Source: Micromonospora violae (GTDB lineage Bacteria > Actinomycetota > Actinomycetes > Mycobacteriales > Micromonosporaceae). Taken from it: a stretch of DNA of 64,000 nt. The translations under genes were made by a program, and so were the position numbers. Positions 54,021-63,931 of the stretch are shown piece after piece (the stretch's first letter is position 1; every line of letters starts with the position of its first letter). The notes below the pieces were generated by a model. That model did not search any database. It saw nothing but the letters and a program-made list of their open reading frames with translations, and was not told the origin of the DNA. The DNA lies in the NCBI RefSeq assembly GCF_004217135.1, contig NZ_SHKK01000001.1, positions 3,534,001-3,598,000 of the forward strand. Direction: 5' to 3'.

Positions 54021-54968
54021 TCAGATCAACGCGTCGAGCGCGACGGCCACGAAGACGATCGTCAGGTACGTCGTCGACCAGTGGAACAGCCGCATCGGCT
54101 TGACCGCCTCGCCGCGCGTCGCCCGCCGGCAGAGCCGGTGCGCCTCGACCACGAAGATGGCACCCACCACCAGGGTCGGCACCCCGTAGATCGCGCTGAG
54201 CCCCAGCGGCCAGACGGCCAGGGAGGTGAGCACGGTGAGCCACGCGAAGATCAGGATCTCGGCGTTCACCCGGCGGGTGGAGGCCACCACCGGCAGCATC
54301 GGAATGCCGGCCCGGGCGTAGTCGTCCTTGTACTTCATGGCGAGCGGGTAGAAGTGCGGCATCTGCCAGAAGAAGACCACCGCGAAGAGCCCCCACGCGG
54401 CCGGCGCCAGCGAGCCGGTCACCGCCGCCCACCCGATCAGCACCGGCGCCGCCCCGCAGGCGCCGCCCCAGAAGGTGTTCGTCGGGGTCGAGCGCTTGAG
54501 CCACAGGGTGTAGACGAGGTCGTAGTAGGCGATCGCGGCGAGGGTCAGCCCGGCGGCCAGCAGATTGGTGAACGCCGCCATCAGGGCGACCGACACCGCC
54601 GCCAGCACCAGACCGAAGATCAGCGCGCTGCGCGGCGACACGGTGTGCGCCGGCAGCGGCCGGCGCTTGGTCCGCCGCATCAACTGGTCGATGTCGCGGT
54701 CGATGTAGCAGTTGAGCACGCTGGCCGCGCCGGCGGCGAGCGAGCCACCGATCAGCACGATGGCCATCAGCCACAGCGACGGCAGCCCACCCTCGGCGAG
54801 CATCATCGCCGGGACGGTGGTGACCAGCAGCAACTCGACGATCCGCGGTTTGGTGAGGGCCACGTACGCCGAGAGGACCGCGCGTACGTCCCGCCGGGCC
54901 ACCGGGCCCTCGGCCGCCCGCGCCGGGTGTGGCCCGGCCGGGTTGCTCGCGGGGCGCTCGGTGATCAT
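54021..54968 (-). CDS. ctaB: Heme O synthase CtaB (protoheme IX farnesyltransferase)
   Basis: A 315-residue membrane prenyltransferase that adds farnesyl to heme B. The first Asp-rich motif is [24 protein letters not shown]; the second is [21 protein letters not shown]. The phrase [22 protein letters not shown] opens the UbiA domain. Cys replaces the usual Asp in N-D-Y, but the DxxxD core is intact. ATG 54968 follows GAAGGTGG; GTG 54974 is possible. Divergent from tkt. Confidence 0.94.
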   Translation of the reverse strand: MITERPASNPAGPHPARAAEGPVARRDVRAVLSAYVALTKPRIVELLLVTTVPAMMLAEGGLPSLWLMAIVLIGGSLAAGAASVLNCYIDRDIDQLMRRTKRRPLPAHTVSPRSALIFGLVLAAVSVALMAAFTNLLAAGLTLAAIAYYDLVYTLWLKRSTPTNTFWGGACGAAPVLIGWAAVTGSLAPAAWGLFAVVFFWQMPHFYPLAMKYKDDYARAGIPMLPVVASTRRVNAEILIFAWLTVLTSLAVWPLGLSAIYGVPTLVVGAIFVVEAHRLCRRATRGEAVKPMRLFHWSTTYLTIVFVAVALDALI

Positions 54969-55241
54969 GCTCACGGATTGCCACCTTCCGGCATCGGGCA
55001 CGGGGAGATCGGATCGGCCGGGACCGCGACGGGTCCGCATACCGACCCACACACTACGCGTCGTCGTTTTGGCTGCCCGGCCGACCCGACAACGGTGCGG
55101 GGCGTCACACCACCGGGTTGAACCGAGCATCCGGATGGTCACGTAGCGCACACCATGCGCAGATCCCTGGGCGCACGTTTAGGGACGCTCGATAAGGTCA
55201 TCGGTGAGGGTTCCGCCCATCTGCCGAGGAGCACAACCATC

Positions 55242-57380
55242 GTGGCTGTTAAACGACCCGAGCACTCCGCACTGAACTGGTCCGACCTCGATCGCCGGGC
55301 CGTCGACACCGTCCGCGTGCTGGCCATGGACGCCGTAGAGAAATCCGGCAACGGTCACCCGGGCACCGCCATGAGCCTCGCGCCCGCGGCGTACCTCCTC
55401 TTCAACCGCGTCATGCGGCACAACCCGGCCGATCCGAACTGGCCCGGTCGTGACCGGTTCGTCCTCTCCGCCGGGCACTCCAGCCTGACGCTCTACATCC
55501 AGCTGTTCCTGTCCGGTTACCCGCTGAGCCTGGACGACCTGAAGTCGCTGCGGCAGTGGGGCTCGCAGACGCCGGGGCACCCCGAGCACGGGCACACGCC
55601 GGGCGTGGAGACCACCACCGGCCCGCTCGGGCAGGGCCTGGGCAACGCGGTCGGCATGGCCATGGCGGCCCGTCGCGAGCGCGGCCTGTTCGACCCCGAG
55701 GCCGAGCTCGGCGCGTCCGTCTTCGACCACGACATCTGGTGCATCGTCTCCGACGGTGACATCGAAGAGGGCATCAGCCACGAGGCCAGCGCCCTCGCCG
55801 GGCACCAGCAGCTGGGCAACCTCACGGTGATCTACGACGACAACGAGATCTCCATCGAGGACGACACCCGGATCGCCAAGAGCGAGGACGTGGCGGCCCG
55901 CTACGAGGCGTACGGCTGGCACGTGCAGACCGTCGACTGGCGCAGCGGCGACGCCGACCAGGGCGACTACCACGAGGACGCCGAGGCGCTGCACGCGGCG
56001 CTGCTGGCCGCCAAGGCGGAGACCGGCCGCCCCTCCTTCATCGCGCTGCGCACCATCATCGGCTGGCCCGCGCCCAACAAGCAGAACACCGGCAAGATCC
56101 ACGGCTCGGCGCTCGGCGCCGACGAGGTGAAGGCCACCAAGCGGATCCTCGACTTCGACCCGGAGCAGACCTTCCAGGTCGACGAGGACGTGCTCAGCCA
56201 CGCCCGCACTGTGATGAGTCGCGGCTCCGACGCCCAGCAGGCGTGGACCACCTCGTTCGACGCCTGGAAGAAGGCCAACCCGGAGCGCGCCGCGCTCTAC
56301 GAGCGGCTGGCTGGTCGCGTACTCCCCGACGGCTGGACCGACGCGTTGCCGGTCTTCCCCGCGGACGCCAAGGGTGTGGCCACCCGGGCCGCGTCCGGCA
56401 AGGTGCTGGAGGCGCTCGCGCCGGTGCTCCCGGAGCTGTGGGGCGGCTCGGCCGACCTGGCCGAGAGCAACAACACCACCATGAAGGGCGAGCCGTCGTT
56501 CATCCCGGCCACCCACGCCACCAAGGACTTCCCCGGTCACGAGTACGGCCGCACGCTGCACTTCGGCATCCGTGAGCACGCCATGGGCGCGATTCTCAAC
56601 GGCATCGCCCTGCACGGTGGCACCCGCCCGTACGGCGGCACGTTCCTGGTCTTCAGCGACTACATGCGTCCGTCGGTGCGACTGGCCGCGCTGATGAAGC
56701 TGCCGGTGACCTACGTCTGGACGCACGACTCGATCGGCCTCGGCGAGGACGGCCCGACCCACCAGCCGGTGGAGCACCTGACCGCGCTGCGCGCCATCCC
56801 GGGCCTGGACGTGGTCCGCCCGGCGGACGCCAACGAGACCGCCTGGGCCTGGCGGCAGGCGCTGGAGCACACCGACCGGCCGACCGCGCTGGCGCTGAGC
56901 CGTCAGCCGCTGCCGACCCTGGACCGCGACGTGCTGGGCAGCGCGGACGGCGTCGCCAAGGGCGGCTACGTGCTGGCCGAGGCGTCCAACGGCAAGCCTC
57001 AGGTGATCATCATCGGGACGGGCTCCGAGGTGCAGCTCTGCCTGACCGCCCGGGAGCGGCTGGAGGCCGACGGCACCCCGACCCGGGTCGTCTCGATGCC
57101 CTGCCAGGAGTGGTTCCACGAGCAGGACGAGGCGTACCGGGAGTCGGTGCTCCCGCGCGGGGTAAAGGCACGGGTGAGCGTGGAAGCGGGCATCGCGATG
57201 TCCTGGCGCGGCATCGTCGGTGACCTCGGCGAGAGCGTGAGCCTGGAGCACTACGGCGCGAGCGCCCCGCACACCGTGCTCTTCGAGCAGTTCGGGTTCA
57301 CCCCCGACCGGATCGTGGCGGCAGCACACGCCTCGCTGGCCCGGGTGGGCGACATCACCGGTTTCACGACCGGCAACTGA
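55242..57380 (+). CDS. tkt: Transketolase
   Basis: A 712-residue thiamine-diphosphate enzyme of the pentose phosphate pathway. Marks are MDAVEKSGNGHPGTAMSLAPAAYLLF, WCIVSDGDIEEGISHEASALAGH, NTGKIHGSALG, and the second-domain HFGIREHAMGAILNGIALHGG with the cofactor-activating Glu. GTG 55242 is preferred, with GAGGA 11 bases upstream and family-like sequence (VKRPEHSALNWSDLD) starting there. First gene of the tkt-tal-pgi-zwf-opcA-pgl operon; tal starts 15 bases after its stop. Confidence 0.97.
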   Translation: MAVKRPEHSALNWSDLDRRAVDTVRVLAMDAVEKSGNGHPGTAMSLAPAAYLLFNRVMRHNPADPNWPGRDRFVLSAGHSSLTLYIQLFLSGYPLSLDDLKSLRQWGSQTPGHPEHGHTPGVETTTGPLGQGLGNAVGMAMAARRERGLFDPEAELGASVFDHDIWCIVSDGDIEEGISHEASALAGHQQLGNLTVIYDDNEISIEDDTRIAKSEDVAARYEAYGWHVQTVDWRSGDADQGDYHEDAEALHAALLAAKAETGRPSFIALRTIIGWPAPNKQNTGKIHGSALGADEVKATKRILDFDPEQTFQVDEDVLSHARTVMSRGSDAQQAWTTSFDAWKKANPERAALYERLAGRVLPDGWTDALPVFPADAKGVATRAASGKVLEALAPVLPELWGGSADLAESNNTTMKGEPSFIPATHATKDFPGHEYGRTLHFGIREHAMGAILNGIALHGGTRPYGGTFLVFSDYMRPSVRLAALMKLPVTYVWTHDSIGLGEDGPTHQPVEHLTALRAIPGLDVVRPADANETAWAWRQALEHTDRPTALALSRQPLPTLDRDVLGSADGVAKGGYVLAEASNGKPQVIIIGTGSEVQLCLTARERLEADGTPTRVVSMPCQEWFHEQDEAYRESVLPRGVKARVSVEAGIAMSWRGIVGDLGESVSLEHYGASAPHTVLFEQFGFTPDRIVAAAHASLARVGDITGFTTGN

Positions 57381-57395
57381 GGGAGCGTGGATGGC

Positions 57396-58571
57396 ATGAC
57401 GGACAAGTTGAATGAGCTCACCGCCGCGGGTGTGGCGGTCTGGCTCGACGATCTTTCCCGGGTGCGGTTGAGCTCCGGCGGGCTGGACCAGCTGCGCCGC
57501 GAGAAGCACGTGGCCGGCGTCACCACCAACCCGACGATCTTCGCGAAGGCGCTGAGCGACGCCGACGAGTACAACTGGCAGCTGCGCGACCTCGCCACCC
57601 GTGGCGTGGACGTGGAAGAGGCCGTGCGGATGCTCACCACGTACGACGTACGGTGGGCCTGCGACGTGATGCGCCCGTCGTACGACGGCAGCGCCGGTGT
57701 CGACGGCCGGGTCTCCATCGAGGTGGACCCGCGCAGCGCGCACGACGCGGACAAGACGGTCGCCGAGGCCAAGGCGCTGTGGTGGCTCGTCGACCGGCCC
57801 AATCTCTTCATCAAGATCCCGGCCACCGAGGCCGGTCTGTCGGCGATCACCGACACCCTGGCCGAGGGGATCAGCGTCAACGTCACGCTGATCTTCGGTC
57901 TGGACCGCTACTCGGCGGTCATGGAGGCGTTCCTCGCCGGTCTGGAACAGGCCAAGGCCAACGGCCACGACCTGTCGACGATCGGGTCGGTCGCGTCGTT
58001 CTTCGTCTCCCGGGTCGACTCCGAGGTCGACAAGAGGCTCGAAAAGGTCGGCTCCGACCAGGCCAAGGCCCTGAAGGGGCGCGCCGCCGTCGCCAACGCG
58101 CAGCTGGCGTACGAGCGCTACACCGAGGTCTTCTCCTCGGACCGCTGGAAGGCGCTCGCCGCCGCTGGCGCGCACCCGCAGCGGCCGCTGTGGGCGTCCA
58201 CCTCGACGAAGAACCCGGACTACCGGGACGTCATCTACGTCGAGCAGCTGATCGCGCCCGGCACGGTCAACACGATGCCGGAGTCGGTCATCCACGCGTA
58301 CGCCGATCACGGTGAGACCCTCCCCGACACCGTCACCGGCGCCTACGACGCGGCCCGCAAGGTCTTCGCGGACCTGGAGTCGGCCGGGGTGGACATGGCC
58401 GACGTGATCGCCACGCTGGAGCGCGAGGGCGTGGAGAAGTTCGAGGCCAGCTGGCAGGAGCTGCTCGACGGCGTCAGCAAGTCTCTGGACGCCGCCGGCA
58501 AGGGCAAGGGCGCTCCGAACAAGGCGGCCAAGGGCAGCGCCAAGGCCGCCGAGAAGGCCGGTGGCGCATGA
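57396..58571 (+). CDS. tal: Transaldolase
   Basis: A 391-residue TIM-barrel enzyme. The Schiff-base Lys lies in [16 protein letters not shown]; other marks are [30 protein letters not shown] and [15 protein letters not shown]. After the catalytic domain comes a Lys/Ala/Gly tail of about 25 residues ([20 protein letters not shown]), which I do not know from other transaldolases. GGGAG precedes the ATG. Its stop overlaps the ATG of the first 80-bp repeat unit. Confidence 0.96.
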   Translation: MTDKLNELTAAGVAVWLDDLSRVRLSSGGLDQLRREKHVAGVTTNPTIFAKALSDADEYNWQLRDLATRGVDVEEAVRMLTTYDVRWACDVMRPSYDGSAGVDGRVSIEVDPRSAHDADKTVAEAKALWWLVDRPNLFIKIPATEAGLSAITDTLAEGISVNVTLIFGLDRYSAVMEAFLAGLEQAKANGHDLSTIGSVASFFVSRVDSEVDKRLEKVGSDQAKALKGRAAVANAQLAYERYTEVFSSDRWKALAAAGAHPQRPLWASTSTKNPDYRDVIYVEQLIAPGTVNTMPESVIHAYADHGETLPDTVTGAYDAARKVFADLESAGVDMADVIATLEREGVEKFEASWQELLDGVSKSLDAAGKGKGAPNKAAKGSAKAAEKAGGA

Positions 58572-58725
58572 GCGAGCGCAGCGAGCGAATCAGCAAGCTC
58601 AGTGCGAAGGTGCCTCATGACGGCACGCAGCGAAGCGGAGTGCCGGCATGAGCGAGCGCAGCGAGCGAATCAGCAAGCTCAGTGCGAAGGTGCCTCATGA
58701 CGGCACGCAGCGAAGCGGAGTGACG
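58566..58725 (+). repeat. 80-bp tandem repeat, two copies, between tal and pgi
   Basis: Units 58566-58645 and 58646-58725 differ at a single base (58643 C, 58723 A). Both start GCATGAGCGAGCGCAGCGAG. The first ten bases of a third unit (GCATGAGCGA) are the pgi start itself. The unit length is 3n+2, so each ATGA overlap is recreated. From memory, related sequence is dispersed in Micromonospora genomes. Confidence 0.9.
58568..58651 (+). CDS. 27-residue ORF in repeat unit 1
   Basis: ATG 58568 overlaps the tal stop as ATGA. The frame encodes a basic, polar peptide starting [19 protein letters not shown] and ends in TGA at 58649-58651, which overlaps the next ATG. It could be translated by ribosomes leaving tal. 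The peptide itself may have no function. Confidence 0.4.
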   Translation: MSERSERISKLSAKVPHDGTQRSGVPA

Positions 58726-58731
58726 GCATGA
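58648..58731 (+). CDS. 27-residue ORF in repeat unit 2
   Basis: Same as unit 1 except one residue near the end (Pro to Thr). Its TGA at 58729-58731 overlaps the pgi ATG at 58728. It would pass ribosomes from unit 1 to pgi. Confidence 0.4.
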   Translation: MSERSERISKLSAKVPHDGTQRSGVTA

Positions 58732-60377
58732 GCGATCTGCTCAAGGGGCCGGTGGAGGGAGCTGCCGGGCTCTCCGTGTACGGCGCCGACGCGGTCGACA
58801 AGGCCGCGCCGGCCTCGACCCGGGAGGCGCTGATCAAGGCCGGCGTCCCGGGCAAGCTGGCCGGCAAGGACGCGAGCCTGTGGGGTCCGGACGCCGAAGC
58901 CGAGGCGAAGATCCGGCTGGGCTGGGTGGACACCCACCGGCGCAGCCGCGAGCTGCTCGTGCAGTTGGCCGAGCTGACCGCCGAGCTGGGCGACCTGGAC
59001 CATGTGGTGCTCGCCGGCATGGGCGGCTCGTCGCTGGCCCCCGAGGTGATCACCCGGACGCTGGGTCGCCCGCTGACCGTGCTGGACACCACCGACCCGG
59101 GTCAGGTCCGGGCGGCGCTGGGTGACCGGCTGGAGCGCACCGTCGTGGTGGTGGCCAGCAAGTCCGGGTCGACGGTGGAGACCGACAGCCACCGGCGCGC
59201 CTACTGGCAGGCGTTCCTGGACGCCGGGATGACCGAGGCGGAGGCCGGCCGGCACTTCGTCATCGTCACCGACCCGGGTTCGCCGTTGGAGACGACCGCG
59301 GCCGAGATGGGCGCGTTCACCGTGCTCGCCGACCCGAACGTCGGTGGCCGGTACTCGGCGCTGACCGCGTTCGGTCTGGTGCCCTCGGCGCTGGCCGGGG
59401 TCGAGGTCGCGGAACTGCTCGACCAGGCCGACGCGCTGGCCACCTCGCTCGGCGCGGACCAGAACAACCCGGCGCTGGCGTTGGGCGCCGCCCTGGGTGC
59501 CGCGGCCACGCTGGCCCGGGACAAGGTCGCCCTGGTCTCCGACGGCACCGGCATCGACGGGCTCGGCGACTGGGCCGAGCAGTTGATCGCCGAGTCGACC
59601 GGCAAGGCCGGTGTGGGCATCCTTCCGGTGGTCGTGGAGTCCCCGCAGAGTCCCGGTGCCACCGGCGCGGACGTGCTGACCGTCAGCTACGGCGGCGCGC
59701 TGACCGCCGGTGACGTGCCGGGCGGCGGTGGCGCGCCGGACGTGGCCGTCAACGGCCCGCTGGGCGCGCAGTTCCTGGCCTGGGAGTACGCCACCGCGGT
59801 GGCCGGGGTGGTGCTCGGCATCGACCCGTTCAACCAGCCGAACGTCACCGAGTCCAAGGAGAACACCAACAAGATCCTGGCCTCGGGCCTGCCGGCGGAG
59901 ACGCCGTCGTTCACCGAGGGCGCGATCGAGGTGTACGCCCCGCAGGGCGCGCCCGGGGACCTGGCCGGGGTGCTGCGCTGGCTGCTCGACGGGCTGGGCG
60001 ACGACGGCTACCTCGCGGTGATGGCGTACCTCGACCGGTTCGCCGACGCCGACGCGGCCCGGCTGCGACCGTTGCTGGCCCAGGCGGGCGGGCGGCCGGT
60101 CACCTTCGGCTGGGGTCCACGGTTCCTGCACTCGACCGGTCAGTACCACAAGGGTGGTCCGCAGGTCGGCAGCTACCTCCAGGTGACCGGCGCGGTCGCC
60201 GAGGACCTGGAGGTGCCGGGCAAGCCGTACACCTTCGGTGAGCTGCAGGCGGCGCAGGCCGCCGGGGACCGGCAGGCGCTCGCCGGTCGGGACCGGCCGG
60301 TGCTGCGGTTGCACCTGACCGACCGGGCCGCCGGTGTCGCCCAGCTACTGGACGCGGCCGGTGATCTACGGGCGTGA
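58728..60377 (+). CDS. pgi: Glucose-6-phosphate isomerase
   Basis: A 549-residue protein with two SIS subdomains. Marks are VVLAGMGGSSLAPEVITRTLG, VVVASKSGSTVETDSHRRAYW and the catalytic-region FLAWEYATAVAGVVLGIDPFNQPNVTESKENTNKIL, then STGQYHKGGPQ near the end. It interconverts glucose-6-phosphate and fructose-6-phosphate. It starts in an ATGA overlap with the repeat-borne ORF and is separated from zwf by about 100 bases containing another element. Confidence 0.96.
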   Translation: MSDLLKGPVEGAAGLSVYGADAVDKAAPASTREALIKAGVPGKLAGKDASLWGPDAEAEAKIRLGWVDTHRRSRELLVQLAELTAELGDLDHVVLAGMGGSSLAPEVITRTLGRPLTVLDTTDPGQVRAALGDRLERTVVVVASKSGSTVETDSHRRAYWQAFLDAGMTEAEAGRHFVIVTDPGSPLETTAAEMGAFTVLADPNVGGRYSALTAFGLVPSALAGVEVAELLDQADALATSLGADQNNPALALGAALGAAATLARDKVALVSDGTGIDGLGDWAEQLIAESTGKAGVGILPVVVESPQSPGATGADVLTVSYGGALTAGDVPGGGGAPDVAVNGPLGAQFLAWEYATAVAGVVLGIDPFNQPNVTESKENTNKILASGLPAETPSFTEGAIEVYAPQGAPGDLAGVLRWLLDGLGDDGYLAVMAYLDRFADADAARLRPLLAQAGGRPVTFGWGPRFLHSTGQYHKGGPQVGSYLQVTGAVAEDLEVPGKPYTFGELQAAQAAGDRQALAGRDRPVLRLHLTDRAAGVAQLLDAAGDLRA

Positions 60378-60379
60378 GG

Positions 60380-60479
60380 ATGGACGACGTGACTGAGGCG
60401 GAAGCGAGGAGGCGGCTCGGTGAGCGCGAGGAGTGAGCCGGGGTTGCGAGCCCCCGCAGTCGCGAACGAAGGTGGCCCG
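60380..60479 (+). other. Junction element between pgi and zwf
   Basis: Contains an 18-codon ORF (ATG 60380 to TGA 60436, charged and Arg/Glu-rich) and, from GTG 60420, a 20-codon stretch in frame with zwf ([18 protein letters not shown]). From memory this second piece resembles a recurring intergenic sequence of Micromonospora. Either may keep ribosomes moving from pgi to zwf. Confidence 0.4.
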
Positions 60480-61994
60480 GTGAACCCGCTGCGCGACCCG
60501 CAGGACCGCCGGTTGCCCCGGATCCCGGAGCCGTGCGCTCTGGTGATCTTCGGGGTGACCGGCGACCTGGCCCGCAAGAAGCTGCTCCCCGCGGTCTACG
60601 ACCTGGCCAACCGGGGGCTGTTGCCGCCGGGCTTCGTGGTGCTCGGGTTCGCGCGCCGCGACTGGGGTGACGGCGACTTCGAGACGTTGGCCTGCGAGGC
60701 GGCCCGCAAGCACGCCCGCACCCCGTGGCGGGACGAGGTGTGGGCGCGGCTGGCCGGAAACATCAAGTTCGTCGGCGGGTCGTTCGACGACGACGACGCC
60801 TTCGACTCCCTCGCCTCGACGTTGGACGACCTGCGGCAGACCCACGGCATCACCGGCAACGCGGCGTTCTACTTCTCCATCCCGCCGGCCGCGTTCCCGG
60901 TCGTCCTCAAGCAGTTGGCCCGCACCGGAATGGCCGACAACAACAAGTCCGGCGGTTGGCGCCGGGTCGTGGTGGAGAAGCCGTTCGGCAACGACCTGCC
61001 GTCGGCGAAGGCGCTCAACGACCTCGTCGACGACGTGTTCACCCGGGAGGACGTCTTCCGGATCGACCACTACCTGGGCAAGGAGACGGTTCAGAACATC
61101 CTCGCCCTGCGGTTCGCCAACAACCTGTTCGAGCCGTTGTGGAACTCCAAGTACGTCGACTCGGTGCAGATCACCATGGCGGAGGACGTCGGCATCGGCA
61201 CCCGCGCCGGCTTCTACGACACCGTCGGCACCGCCCGTGACGTGTTGCAGAACCACCTTCTCCAGCTCCTCGCCCTGGTCGCGATGGAGGAGCCGACCAG
61301 CTTCGACGCCGACGAGATCCGGGCCGAGAAGCTGAAGGTCCTCAAGGCCATCACCCTGCCCAAGGACGTCGCCCGGGACACCGTCCGCGGTCAGTACCTG
61401 CCCGGCTGGGTCGGCGGCGAACGCGCGGTCGGTTACCTGGACGAGCAGGACGTCCCCGCCGACTCCACCACCGAGACGTACGTGGCGGTGCGGCTGGGCA
61501 TCCAGAACCGCCGCTGGGCGGAGGTGCCGTTCTACATCCGGGCCGGCAAGCGGCTGCCCCGGCGGGTCACCGAGGTCGCCATCATGTTCAAGAAGGCGCC
61601 GCACCTGCCGTTCAACGACGCCGACATGGAGTCGCTGGGCAACAACCAGCTGGTCATCCGGGTGCAGCCGGACGAGGGTGTGGTGCTCAAGTTCGGCTCG
61701 AAGGTGCCGGGCACGACCATGGAGGTCCGCGACATCGCGATGGACTTCCAGTACGGCGAGGCGTTCACCGAGTCCAGCCCTGAGGCGTACGAGCGTCTGG
61801 TCCTGGACGTGCTGATCGGCGATCGCACCCTGTTCCCCGACGCGGCCGAGGTCGAGCAGAGCTGGCAGGTGATCGACCCGCTGGAGCACGCCTGGGAGGG
61901 CACCACGCCGGAGCCGTACCGGGCCGGCGAGTGGGGCCCGCGGGCCTCCGACGAGATGCTGGCCCGCGAGGGTCGCGCCTGGAGGAGAGCATGA
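60480..61994 (+). CDS. zwf: Glucose-6-phosphate 1-dehydrogenase
   Basis: A 504-residue protein that makes NADPH and 6-phosphogluconolactone. Marks are [22 protein letters not shown] for [18 protein letters not shown] and the active-site loop [17 protein letters not shown] 60480 is preferred ([17 protein letters not shown] is family-like and AAGGTGG lies close before it); GTG 60420 would add 20 repeat-derived residues. Its stop overlaps the opcA start as ATGA. Confidence 0.96.
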   Translation: MNPLRDPQDRRLPRIPEPCALVIFGVTGDLARKKLLPAVYDLANRGLLPPGFVVLGFARRDWGDGDFETLACEAARKHARTPWRDEVWARLAGNIKFVGGSFDDDDAFDSLASTLDDLRQTHGITGNAAFYFSIPPAAFPVVLKQLARTGMADNNKSGGWRRVVVEKPFGNDLPSAKALNDLVDDVFTREDVFRIDHYLGKETVQNILALRFANNLFEPLWNSKYVDSVQITMAEDVGIGTRAGFYDTVGTARDVLQNHLLQLLALVAMEEPTSFDADEIRAEKLKVLKAITLPKDVARDTVRGQYLPGWVGGERAVGYLDEQDVPADSTTETYVAVRLGIQNRRWAEVPFYIRAGKRLPRRVTEVAIMFKKAPHLPFNDADMESLGNNQLVIRVQPDEGVVLKFGSKVPGTTMEVRDIAMDFQYGEAFTESSPEAYERLVLDVLIGDRTLFPDAAEVEQSWQVIDPLEHAWEGTTPEPYRAGEWGPRASDEMLAREGRAWRRA

Positions 61995-63007
61995 TCGGGT
62001 TGTGGGACACCACCGGCAACGAGGTGGTCAAGGCGCTCGCCGCCGAGCGGCGCAGCGCCGGCGGGGTGGCCAGCGGCATGGCGCTGACCCTGATCGTGGT
62101 CGTGGACGAGAAGCGGGTCCGGGAGGCGGAGGCGGCGGCGACGATCGCCGCCGCCGCGCACCCGTGCCGGCTGGTGGTGGTGGTCCGCTCGGAGATCGAG
62201 CGGGACCGCAACCGGCTGGACGCGGAGATCGTGGTCGGTGGTCGGCTCGGCCCGTGCGAGGCGGTGGTCACCCGGATGTACGGCCGGTTGGCCCTGCACG
62301 CCGAGTCGGTCGTGATGCCGCTGCTCGTTCCCGACGTGCCGGTGGTCACCTGGTGGCACGGTGAGCCGCCGGCGGAGATCGCCACCGACTTCCTCGGGGT
62401 GGTGGCCGACCGGAGGATCACCGACTCCGCCCAGGCCGCCGACCCGGTGGAGGCGCTGCGGCAGCGTGCCCGCGACTACGCCCCGGGCGACACCGACCTG
62501 GCGTGGACCCGGATCACCCCGTGGCGCACCCTGGTCGCCGGGGCGTTCGACACCACCAACGAGCAGGTCACCGAGGCGACGATCGTCGCGCCGCCCACCG
62601 ACCCGACGGCGCTGCTGATGGCCGGTTGGCTGTCCAGCCGGCTCGGCATCACCCCGCGCCGGGTGGACAGCAACGATGTCCCCCGCATGCGGGAGGTGCA
62701 GCTCAGCTGCGCCAACGGCGATCAGCTGACGCTGACCCGCGAGGACAGCATGGCCGTGTTCCGGCGTACCGGCCAGGATGACCGGGCTCTGCCGCTGGTT
62801 CGCCGCCCGCTCGGCGACGAACTGGCCGAGGAGCTGCGCCGGCTGGACGCCGACCAGGTGTACGCGGAGGCGCTGGGCGCGACGGTCGGGCTGCGGGGGT
62901 TGGACCAGCGCCCCGCGCAGCGGGTCCACGTCTGGAAGGATCCGGCCACCGCGAAGCGCGCCGAGGCCGGGGTCACCGCGCACGCCAGCACGAGCGGCGA
63001 GGGCTGA
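61991..63007 (+). CDS. opcA: Glucose-6-phosphate dehydrogenase assembly protein OpcA
   Basis: A 338-residue protein beginning [38 protein letters not shown], the OpcA pattern. [30 protein letters not shown] is a second conserved part. OpcA is needed for assembly or activation of G6PDH in cyanobacteria and actinobacteria. GGAGGAGAG lies before the ATG. Two hairpins separate it from pgl. Confidence 0.94.
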   Translation: MIGLWDTTGNEVVKALAAERRSAGGVASGMALTLIVVVDEKRVREAEAAATIAAAAHPCRLVVVVRSEIERDRNRLDAEIVVGGRLGPCEAVVTRMYGRLALHAESVVMPLLVPDVPVVTWWHGEPPAEIATDFLGVVADRRITDSAQAADPVEALRQRARDYAPGDTDLAWTRITPWRTLVAGAFDTTNEQVTEATIVAPPTDPTALLMAGWLSSRLGITPRRVDSNDVPRMREVQLSCANGDQLTLTREDSMAVFRRTGQDDRALPLVRRPLGDELAEELRRLDADQVYAEALGATVGLRGLDQRPAQRVHVWKDPATAKRAEAGVTAHASTSGEG

Positions 63008-63059
63008 GCCCCGCCGGGGCCACGACGTCGGGCAGGGCCGGTACACGCCGGCCCTGCCC
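63008..63059 (+). terminator. Twin hairpins between opcA and pgl
   Basis: GCCCC-GCC-GGGGC (63008-63020) is followed by GGGCAGGGCCGG (63030-63041) paired perfectly with CCGGCCCTGCCC (63048-63059) across six bases. There is no T-run. It may be a partial terminator that lowers pgl expression, or an mRNA stabiliser. Confidence 0.55.
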
Positions 63060-63150
63060 CGCAATCTCCGGGGTTTCCGCCCCACCACCTCGGGCAACCG
63101 CCCCGGGCACGACAGCGACCGCCCCGCGGTCGGGAAACGAAGGCGCAACC

Positions 63151-63921
63151 ATGAGTGAGGCGAGTGTCGCCGTGCACGCCGACGCCGACCTGCTGGCGCA
63201 GGCCGTGGCGGCCCGGCTGCTGGTGAAGCTGCTCGACGCCCAGGCCGACCGGGGCGAAGCCTCGGTGGTGCTCACCGGCGGTCGGATCGCCGCAGCCGTG
63301 TACCGGGCGGTGGCGACGCTGCCGGCCCGCGACGCGGTGGACTGGTCCCGGGTCGACGTGTGGTGGGGCGACGAGCGGTTCCTGCCCGCCGGTGATCCGG
63401 ACCGCAACGAGACCCAGGCCCGTGCCGCCCTGCTGGACGTGGTGCCCCTGGACCCGGCCCGGGTGCACGCGATGCCGGCCTCGGACGGCCCGGCCGGCAA
63501 CGACCCCGAGGCGGCGGCCGCCGCGTACGCGGAGGAGCTGGCCCGCGCCGCCCGGCCCGGGCACGCCACGCTGCCGCACTTCGACGTGCTGATGCTGGGC
63601 GTCGGCGAGGACGGCCACGTGGCGTCGGTCTTCCCCGAGCACCCGGTGGGCTACGAGACCCGGCCGGTCAGCGCGGTGCGGGGCAGCCCCAAGCCGCCGC
63701 CGACGCGGACCACCCTCACCCTGCCGGCGATCAACACCGCCGAGGAGGTCTGGCTGGTGGCCGGCGGCGCCGACAAGGCCCGCGCGGTGGGCATGGCGTT
63801 GGCCGGCGCCGGGCCGGTGCAGTTGCCAGCGGCCGGCGTACGCGGCGTGGACCGCACCCGCTGGCTGCTGGACCGGGCGGCGGCAGCCGACGTGCCCGCC
63901 CGACTGCGCAGCCTGCGCTGA
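63151..63921 (+). CDS. pgl: 6-phosphogluconolactonase
   Basis: A 256-residue protein of the NagB/SugE-like lactonase fold. Marks are VVLTGGRIAAAVYRAV, VDVWWGDERFLPAGDPDRNETQARAAL and VLMLGVGEDGHVASVFPEHP with the catalytic His. It hydrolyses the lactone made by Zwf. GAAGG lies 8-9 bases before the ATG. It ends 10 bases from a convergent gene. Confidence 0.95.
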   Translation: MSEASVAVHADADLLAQAVAARLLVKLLDAQADRGEASVVLTGGRIAAAVYRAVATLPARDAVDWSRVDVWWGDERFLPAGDPDRNETQARAALLDVVPLDPARVHAMPASDGPAGNDPEAAAAAYAEELARAARPGHATLPHFDVLMLGVGEDGHVASVFPEHPVGYETRPVSAVRGSPKPPPTRTTLTLPAINTAEEVWLVAGGADKARAVGMALAGAGPVQLPAAGVRGVDRTRWLLDRAAAADVPARLRSLR

Positions 63922-63931
63922 GCGCGGCCCG

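Noticed and set aside
55179..58310. 1043-codon open frame antisense to tkt and tal
   Set aside because: Spans two real genes and their gap; mirrors their codon bias.
58566..58725. CRISPR-like array at the tandem repeat
   Set aside because: Units are adjacent with no unique spacers, and only two copies are present.
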